DNA from: Xenopus tropicalis
Lineage: Eukaryota; Chordata; Amphibia; Anura; Pipidae
Assembly (NCBI RefSeq): GCF_000004195.4
Contig: NC_030678.2
Span: 153,427,547-153,491,546 of the forward strand
DNA length: 64,000 bases
Direction: 5' to 3'
The notes under the pieces were generated by a model that saw only the letters and a list, made by a program, of their open reading frames with translations, was not told the DNA's origin and did no database searches. Position 1 is the first letter of the stretch. Every line of letters begins with the position of its first letter. Below are positions 56,958-64,000 of the stretch, in pieces. The position numbers were made by a program, and so were the translations under genes.

Positions 56958-57279
56958 ATAAGTATGGGATTCCTTCCCTGGAAGCCTGTTATCCAGAAAG
57001 CTCCAAATTATGGGATGACCCTCTTTGCCTATAGAGTCAATTTTAAGCAAATAATTACTATTTTATTAAATGATTTCCCCTTTCTCTGTAATAATAGAAT
57101 AGTACCTTGTACTTAAGGGTAACTATGCTGTATAATTCCATACTGGTGGCAAAACAATAAAGTTGGGTTTATTTCATTTTGAAATGATTTTTAGCAGACT
57201 TAAGGTATAGTGATCCAAATTATGAAAAGATCCCTTATCCAAAACCCCAAAATATTTCGAATAATAGATCCTATGCCTG
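56958..57279 (-). mobile_element. CAGGTATGGGAY-family MITE, single-unit copy
   Basis: AAGTATGGGATTCC start, GTAATAATAGAATAGTACC and AGATCCTATGCCTGT end. It has one internal unit. Confidence 0.75.
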
Positions 57280-57443
57280 TACTTCCATTGGCCCAAATAG
57301 ATTTATGCTGTCCATATTGAAAATATCTTTGAAGTACTGTATCATTGAGGACCATGCTATAGATATTACTTTTACTGATGGACTTGAGTGGTGATGGCCA
57401 CCTTGGGCACACCAACATCACTTCTCTTATGATAATTTTTGCT

Positions 57444-57643
57444 CAGGGCCGGACTGATTTGGCAGGAAACTGGGAGAACCCGGTGGCCCTGCTGACCCAG
57501 GAACACTCCTTGCATCTCCCCAAGGAACTTTGGACACTCCATCCTCACCTCTGATTGTGGCTGCATAAAGGAAGTAAAAGGTGCTGGCATGGGGCCCCTG
57601 AGGTGGCAGCCCTAGTCAGCCCCAGTCCCCCTGTCCGACACTA
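57444..57643. mobile_element. hAT-like fragment
   Basis: CAGGGCCGGACTGATTTGGC at the left and CCAGTCCCCCTGTCCGACAC at the right look like a degenerate pair of hAT ends. No exact target duplication was found. Confidence 0.5.
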
Positions 57644-57644
57644 A

Positions 57645-58460
57645 TTTCTACTATTGTAATAATCCTATAATTCTTCCTTTCATGTCTGCTCCCCTTAGTT
57701 TCTACCACTGGCTTGTCCTGTCTCCTTTTTCAGTTCAGTGCTTTTCTCCAACTAGCCATTCATGGAAGCATCCATTAATTTAGGGAATGTGCAAAATCAT
57801 TGGATCTTATCATTGCCCTATATGTCCACCCCCGTAGTGGTTTGAATCAAACAATCGCTTGGCCTCCAGGTCATAATAGGGGCCTAAGTAGATATCTAGG
57901 CAGATATCCGGCTCATCCACAACCAGATATCTGGCAAAACAGTAAATTAAATACAGCAAGGCTTTTATTTTAACAGAATGTGTTGAAATTAGGAATGCAA
58001 TTAATCATTTTTTGATTCAGTCATTTATCAAAGACTTGTGTGATTAGCAAACCAATTTCAAATCTTTGAAAAATCTAATCTTATAGAAGTTCTATTTTTT
58101 AGTTGCAATATATTGGAAAATATGCACTGTACTCTACTTTGTATGACTAAACTACTGTCTATTCTCCATGCTACAAGAAGGGAGCCAACTATAAATTCAC
58201 CGACAGCTCTACTGGCAAACTTCATTACTACAAAAGAAGCTGCATGGTTGCTGTATCAAACTGTTTGGCCCTGATAATATGAACACTCTCAGAACCTCGC
58301 TCCTTCCTCTGATTAAAGGGTAAGGTACATAGAAAATTTCAGTAGGACAATGATGTAAGAAGTCAGTTGCGGGGTCTAGACTGATACCCTTACTATCCTC
58401 TTTAGTGAATATACCCAACTGAATTCTTTTTCTGGTTCTGTTCTTCCTTTTAACTTCCTT
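57645..58460. other. No gene seen
   Basis: Unassigned; three AGATATC(C/T)GG/AGG words cluster at 57890-57935. Confidence 0.5.
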
Positions 58461-58462
58461 CC

Positions 58463-58767
58463 TTAAAGGAAACTGTACCCCCAGAATGAATACTGTTTAA
58501 CCAACAGTTTATATTATATTATATATTTTGCGGCCTACTTAAGAAACTCACCAAACTGGAATATATATATATGTATATATCAGTTAATATTGTCCTTTTA
58601 CATCTTTCCCCTTGAGCCGCCATTTAGTGATGGGCTGTGTGCTCCCTCAGAGATCAGCTGACAGGAAATAATGCAGCTCCAGCTGTAACAGGAAGTAGTG
58701 TGGGAGTGAAAGGCAGAACTCTGCCCATTGATTGGCTGATGTGCCCTAATATGCATGTGTGCCTTGG
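58463..58767. mobile_element. T2-type MITE
   Basis: TTAAAGGAAACTGTACCCC start, AACCAACAGTTTATATTATA and CCATTTAGTGATGGGCTGTG interior. The end is cut by a GTGATG-family end fragment at 58769-58803 (GGACAGATTCGCTGATCAC). Confidence 0.7.
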
Positions 58768-58804
58768 TTTGTCCCGAAACAGGACAGATTCGCTGATCAC
58801 TAAA

Positions 58805-59315
58805 TATAAATGAATAAGCAACCTCCACAGTCATGTAATAACCACCAGGACCAATTGTTTAAAACATCTTTTCTTGTGTAATTGTTCTACTGACTCTCAT
58901 TAGGAGAAAGTTTTAGCATCATTGTATTGTTGAAAAATACACTAAAAACCAATGTTATAATTTGATTTGAGATGACAGAGTTATTGCAGAGGAACATTTA
59001 GTGCTAAAACACAGAAAATACATTGATCTCATTGGCAAAATTAGTCCCTGTCAAATGTCTTCCCTTTGAACCCTCTTAAAGATATTATTATAGTGGTTAT
59101 GATTAGTAAATATTCTGTTCCAGATGAAACAGGACCTTGTATCTGCTTGGTTTCCCCCAACAGCTTGTTTATATTATCCTTAATGTTAGAACAAAATGTG
59201 AAACAAATCAAGTGCTTTATTATATTTATAAATGTAATTTAGCATTCTTTATGCCTGACTTTTGTATTAAAAAATGTTTCTACATTATCTCAGTACTGGT
59301 CACATTGGTCCTGAC
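58805..59315. other. No gene seen
   Basis: Unassigned sequence. Confidence 0.5.
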
Positions 59316-59317
59316 TA

Positions 59318-59609
59318 ATGATGAGCAAATTTTTTGGCAGGCATGGACTTGCTGCGAAATTCTGCTTTTTGGCAGTGGGGAATTTTTTTGTGAAACTGCC
59401 GCAAAAATATACCGTGACAAACATTTGTGAGAGGAAGAAAGTCACAGTAGCGTCAGATATGTCACCGTTGATTAAAAAAAGCTGTGGTCGGGTCAAAAAA
59501 ATTGTTTTCACGTCAAAAAAATCTCTGCGGCAAATTCTTTGCCATTTCGCACATTTTTGAATTTGTGAATTTTTCAATGAAGGAAAGTGGGACAGATTCG
59601 CTCATCACT
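59318..59609. mobile_element. GTGATG-family MITE
   Basis: TAATGATGAGCAAATTTTTT start, GGCAGGCATGGACTTGCTGC, repeated GTCAAAAAAAT words and GACAGATTCGCTCATCAC end. A second partial copy follows at about 59630-59790. Frames on both strands are shadows. Confidence 0.75.
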
Positions 59610-59799
59610 AGTCGTGAATTAATCAATAGTGATTATGCAGCAAATATCCCCATTTTGCCATTGGCAAATTGTTTTGCGAAAGTTCTGCAAAAATTTATTG
59701 AGAGAAAATTTGTTGCGCGTCAGTAAAAAGTTACGGGGGTGGCAGCCTGCGACTGCATAAAAATGTGCGGGGTCATGTTAAAAAATGTCACACGCAACA

Positions 59800-60860
59800 T
59801 GGTCCACCAGGGCTACTGCCTCAGGAGCCCTTGCACCCCCCAAATTGACCCCAGCCACAGCATTCACACCCCCCACAGGGGCCCCCAGCACCCGTCCGAC
59901 CCACTCACCCAAGCACATGTAAATGAATCTTACGTTTAGTGTGTTAAGGGAAGAGAGACTGGTGGCTTGGGGGGGCGCCATGTGGGGATTGGGTCTCGGC
60001 CAGCCCGACCCTGGGCATATTTTTTAAAATGTGAGTTTAGAGCTTAATACATAATAACTCACCCATGTTCTATTCATTCCTAAGTATTTCCCTGTGCAAG
60101 AGAGAGTTGGAACAGCCCTGCTAGTGATGTACAGTAGGTGTAAACAGCAGGCATGTGATTATAGTTATTCTTTTGCATGCATCCTAGGTGGGGATGAAGG
60201 CCCACGATTGAGCCTGATACCAGTCAGTATTAATCTTATATAGTATAGACTTTTGTGTGGGTGAGCAGCCTAACAGACAGGTAGGGGGTTTGTACCATTT
60301 TAGTAACCACCAGTTTAGGGACCTAAACCTTGTAAATTTGTGGTATGTATGTTGCTCCACTTAATGCAGTGCCCTGTAAGTATTGACGGGTCAGTATAAA
60401 ATAGGTAATGAAGAAGCACCAGGCCCAGAACCAGATATCATTGGGACAGAACTTAGTTTGATTACAGCTGATGTACTTCTGGAGCTACATAATCCATAAA
60501 TACAGACCAATACTACTTGCAGAGCAGGAAAGGGTGGTTTGCTGATTGGGTGCAGCAACCTGGCTGCCTACGAAACACTTTAGCAGTATTCTGAGATCCA
60601 AAACACAGCAATTTGGCTAATGAGTCCTTTGGATGGCAGTTCTGCAATAGTCATCAATTCAATACTAAGCTGTCACTATCACTTACTGTGACTATAGTAA
60701 CATATTCAGAGCAAATCTGTATCACTATGTTAGAGTGCACACCCTTTAGTGTGCGTGCCATGCGTTGGAAACCCATGGCCCAACTGATAAGGGGATAAAA
60801 TATAATTAACTTTCTCAAATTCTTTTTAACCAAAACACAATGTAAATCTAATCAGTCTAA
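59800..60860. other. No gene seen
   Basis: Unassigned; TAGAGCTTAATACATAATAAC at 60036 resembles the reverse complement of a phrase near 53633, an old shared repeat. Confidence 0.45.
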
Positions 60861-60869
60861 TCAGTATGT

Positions 60870-60960
60870 ATGGGATCTATTATCTGCAATGCTTGGGAAC
60901 TGGCATCATCTAGATAAGGTGGGGTTTCCCCGTAACTTGGAGTTACTAAAAAAAAGGAGG
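60870..60960 (+). mobile_element. CAGGTATGGGAY-family MITE, 5' fragment
   Basis: GTATGGGATCTATTATCTGC, AATGCTTGGGAACTGG and CTAGATAAGGTGGGG match the first 90 bases of the family. Confidence 0.65.
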
Positions 60961-61009
60961 TTCAACTAAGTATTGATGTAATATCTCTGTTGGGGTGCCC
61001 AAATTTATG

Positions 61010-61415
61010 CATCTGTCTAATTTTGTTATGATGCATATTTTCTGTTAATCCAATAAACTTTATGTCACTGCTGAAATACTACAGTACTGTTTCCATAAGA
61101 CATGTTAGGGCTGTGACAGACGGGAAGATTCGTCGCCACACGACAAATCTCCCTTGTCGGGGGCGACTAATCTCCCTGAACTGCCATCCCACCGGCTAGA
61201 ATGTCATACGCAGTGATGCAATTTGCCTCTCAAGGCAACTTCTGCAACTTGGGCAAATCAAGGCACCGCGTATGCCACCCCACTGGCAATTTACATTCTG
61301 TCACAGCCCTTATATATTAAAAGGAAGTTGCTACTTTGAAAGCTCAGCGAACGATAAACAAAACTCCTAAGAATTAAGAGGGGTTCCCAAACTTTTTCAT
61401 TTGGCTGTAGATGGT
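61010..61415 (+). repeat. Dispersed repeat split by a MITE
   Basis: CTGTTAATCCAATAAACTTTATG, then CATGTTA at the break, and after the MITE TTATATATTAAAAGG and GTTCCCAAACTTTTTCAT. The two parts read as one sequence once the insertion is removed. Confidence 0.6.
61108..61309. mobile_element. MITE with TTA target duplication (Harbinger-like)
   Basis: A 202-bp element with ends GGGCTGTGACAGA and TCTGTCACAGCCC, flanked by TTA on both sides (61105-61107 and 61310-61312). A 3-bp TTA duplication is typical of PIF/Harbinger elements. AGATTCGTCGCC/GGCGACTAATCT is an inner hairpin. Confidence 0.75.
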
Positions 61416-61419
61416 ATAT

Positions 61420-62065
61420 AACCTAAAATAGAAGCCATCACCCTTTTTTCCATACCTTAAATTTCTTTTAAAAGAGTCAAAAACTGCTATTATTCCACTC
61501 CTTTCCCACCATGGTTTGTCTCTGAGGCGGCTGGTACCTTCCCTTGTACTGTAGATGGCAGGGCTCGTGCAGGCACTGTGGACGGGTGAGCAGAGGTAGA
61601 AGGTGCTTCTTGTTAAAACATTTTATGCACTCTAGTTGGCCCACCTTTTTTTCCCCAAAATACTTGGGGGCAGAGACATATGGGGTGGGGTAAATGGGTG
61701 GACTACACGGGGAAAGGGTGACTCCCTCCTGTCCATGGTGATGGGCTCCCAGATCTCCCTGATGGCATAACAAGCTGATAATAATTATAAATAAATGGAG
61801 GGCACTCACTTCACACATCACAAAATACAATATAGGAATTTGGTGCAAGCACAGCTCAAAAATTGTACCCCCATATAGAGTAGCAATGACAATGACAAGC
61901 TGATCACATGCCCATGCCCAGACTGCTTTTACTTTGTGTTCTGAAAAATCTAAATGTGAAACAGTTTCTGCGCACTATTATTTAATCTATCCAGTTACTG
62001 CAAAATCAAAAACATGATTTTCTCTAATAGATGCAGGGAGTCGCTCAACCTTTACATGTTGTAGA
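61420..62065. other. No gene seen
   Basis: The 123-residue minus-strand frame at 61477-61848 has no recognised domain. Confidence 0.45.
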
Positions 62066-62069
62066 GAGC

Positions 62070-62300
62070 AATTTTCAAAAACAATTTGCAATTGCTCTTG
62101 ATTTTTCATTATTTGTATTTATTAAATTATTTAGCTTTATATTCAGCAACTCTCCAGTTTGATATTTTAGCAGCTATAAGGTTGCTAGTGTCCAAATGAT
62201 CCTAGTAACAAGGCAGTTTAAATGAGAAACTGGAATATGAATAGAAGTGAGTCTGAATAGAAAGACAAGGAATAAAAAGGAACAATAATAACTAGAAAGG
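62070..62300. mobile_element. T2-type MITE fragment
   Basis: AATTTGCAATTGCTCTTG, TCAGCAACTCTCCAGTTTG and GAGAAACTGGAATATGAATAG resemble the interior of 23551-24034 and its relatives. Confidence 0.6.
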
Positions 62301-62344
62301 GAAGTTTGAGAACAAACTTCATGTTGGGTTGAAAAACGTGAAGT

Positions 62345-63295
62345 CTCTGAATGAAATCTGATCTGCCCCCGCCCACTTTTTCTAACCTTGGACCATAGTT
62401 ATATAGAAAAAACCACTGTGCAGGTTTGGGGACCCTGGTTTTAATAGTGTCTGAGTAGCAGTAATTTAAATTTTCCCACTGAAAGTCAAAGATTGACATC
62501 TGATTGGCAGTTGGTGGCTCTGCCCACTTTTTCTGATTGGTGGTTGGTGGGTGTGCCCACTTTTTGTAACCTTGAGTTGAAGTCACTCAGTGACAAACAG
62601 TGGGCACCCTGGCACAAATAGTGTGAGAATGGCAGCATTTTAAATTTAAACAAAAAAAAATCAATAGGTAAAGTGGCTCAATCCACTCTTTAAAACCTAA
62701 AAATGCAGTCCCCTAGTGACCCCGGTGTTAATACTGTGAGAATGGCAGCAGGTTGAATTTACCCACTGAAAATCAATAGTTAAAATCTGATTGGCTGTGT
62801 GTGGCTCCACCCACTTTTTCTAACTCTGAACCGCAGTTACCTGGTGACTAGCTCTGCAAAGTTTGTGGACATTAGTATTAATGTTTAAAGAATGGCCGCA
62901 GTTTAAATTTAAACATATGAAGTCTATTGGTGAAATCTGATTGGCTGTTGTTGGCCCTGCCCACTTTTCTAAACTTGGAACATAGTCACCCAGTGACAAA
63001 CTGCAAAGTTTGGGGACCCTGACATTAAACATGTGAGAATGGCAGCAGTTAAAATTTTCACACTGAAAACAGTTAAAGAAATGTGATTGGCTTTTGGTGG
63101 CCCCGCCCACTTTTTCTAACCTTGAGTACGTAGTCACCCAGTGACTGACTGTGCAAAGTTTGGGAACCCTGGCATCAAACCAATAAAATTCAGTAGGTGG
63201 AATGTGATTGGCAGTTGGTGGCTCTGCCCACTTCAAAACTAAAACTGCACTCCCCTAGTGACTAAATGTGAAAAGTTTGGGGACCCTGGTGTTAA
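62345..63295. repeat. Degenerate tandem array, about 120-150 bp units
   Basis: Six to seven diverged units. The shared order is TGATTGGC, GGTGGCTCTGCCCAC, TTTTTCTAACCTTG, TAGTCACCCAGTGAC, AAAGTTTGGGGACCCTGG, GTGAGAATGGCAGCAG and TTTAAATTT. ATTGG boxes begin near 62500, 62536, 62790, 62939, 63084 and 63205. The minus-strand frames across it are by-products. Confidence 0.85.
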
Positions 63296-63311
63296 AGGAA
63301 AAGTAACACTA

Positions 63312-63842
63312 AGGGGCTGATTTACTAACCCACAAACGGGTCGAAATGAGTCCGATTGCGTTTTTTTCGTAAAGATCGGTATTTTGCGATTTTTTCGTAC
63401 GTTTTGCGATTTTTTCGGCGTCTTTATGAATTTTTCGTTACCAATACGATTTTTGCGTAAAAACGCGAGTTTTTCATAGCCATTACGAAAGTTGCGTAAA
63501 ATCTTGCGATTTTTCGTAGCGTTAAAACTTGCGCAAAAAGTTGCGCTTTTTTCGTAGCGTTAAAACTTACGCGAAACTTCGCACCTTTTAAGTTTTAACG
63601 CTACGAAAAAGGCGCAACTTTTCGCGTAAGTTTTAACGCTACGGAAAAATCGCAAGATTTTACTCAACTTTCGTAAAGGCTACGAAAAACTCACGTTTTT
63701 ACGCAAAAATCGTATTGGTAACGAAAAATTCGTAAAGACGCCGAAAAAATCGCAAAACATACGAAAAAGTCGCAAACTGTTCGTTTTCAAGTCGGAACTT
63801 TTCCAATTCGGGTCGGATTCGTGGGTTAGTAAATCAGCCCCT
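63312..63842. mobile_element. 531-bp foldback MITE, second copy
   Basis: Same family as 10932-11461, with AGGGGCTGATTTACTAACCC and GGGTTAGTAAATCAGCCCCT ends and the TTTTTCGTAGC/GCTACGAAAAA arms. Confidence 0.88.
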
Positions 63843-63906
63843 AAAAATTTCTAAGTAAAAAATCTATTCTACCCTGCCCCAATAACTGCCCTAACCTGCA
63901 AACCAC

Positions 63907-64000
63907 TTAGGGGCACATTTACTAATCCTCGAATCCGAATCCCGAAAAAATCAGATTGGAAACGAAAAAGTTGCGAAAAATATACGATAAAGTCGTAACA
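63907..64000. mobile_element. Foldback MITE cut by the window edge
   Basis: TTAGGGGCACATTTACTAATC start followed by GAATCCGAATCCCG and AACGAAAAAGTTGCG. Related to, but distinct from, the previous element; only the first arm is in the window. Confidence 0.6.

Overview
The window looks like intergenic or intronic DNA from a frog, most likely Xenopus tropicalis or a close relative. This is judged from the repeat families, not from a gene match. It has T2-type MITEs with TTAAAGG ends, LINE L2 3' tails, hAT MITEs, CAGGTATGGGAY MITEs, foldback MITEs and a SPIN-type hAT remnant. No bacterial or phage gene order is present. I saw no rRNA, tRNA or CRISPR array. Almost every open frame listed by a simple ORF scan is chance or lies in a minisatellite.

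Layout. 1-5023: a hammerhead-ribozyme-bearing repeat, then a minus-strand LTR retroelement arranged LTR-internal-LTR-internal-LTR (275-4983). It has perfect tRNA-Lys(CUU) primer binding sites and no recognisable gag or pol, and it sits in one arm of a short palindrome. 5090-9600: a TA microsatellite, a second cluster of hammerhead-like motifs (6361-6634), an inverted pair of L2 tails and a hAT MITE with an exact 8-bp duplication. 10198-13278: three MITEs of one family, two of them with an internally amplified 113-bp unit, and a 530-bp foldback element. 13600-21000: old LTR, T2, hAT and SPIN remnants, and a 949-bp hAT element with an internal minisatellite that landed inside a T2 MITE. 22177-22529: two minus-strand exons of a MAP4K4/TNIK/MINK-like protein kinase, the only support for a cellular gene. 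23551-28822: T2 MITEs, a third hammerhead-like repeat, nested MITEs, L2 tails and a solo LTR related to the 5' array. 29811-30345 and 37408-39180: two minisatellites (40 bp and 34 bp units). 33690-34275 and 43920-44380: dead L2 LINE copies. 40717-43240: a dense pile of MITEs. 49050-50231: a second hAT element with an internal minisatellite. 52290-64000: more T2, foldback and GTGATG MITEs, a degenerate array with repeated CCAAT and GC-type boxes (62345-63295), and a second 531-bp foldback.

The genes do not form a pathway. The main story is layered transposition: the order of insertion can be read at several places from intact target duplications, and minisatellites repeatedly arose inside mobile elements. 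The most unusual signal is a family of repeats carrying a hammerhead ribozyme core, followed in a conserved order by AATAAA, a (G)GAGTGC box, an AGCACC box and a GGTRAG splice-donor-like sequence.
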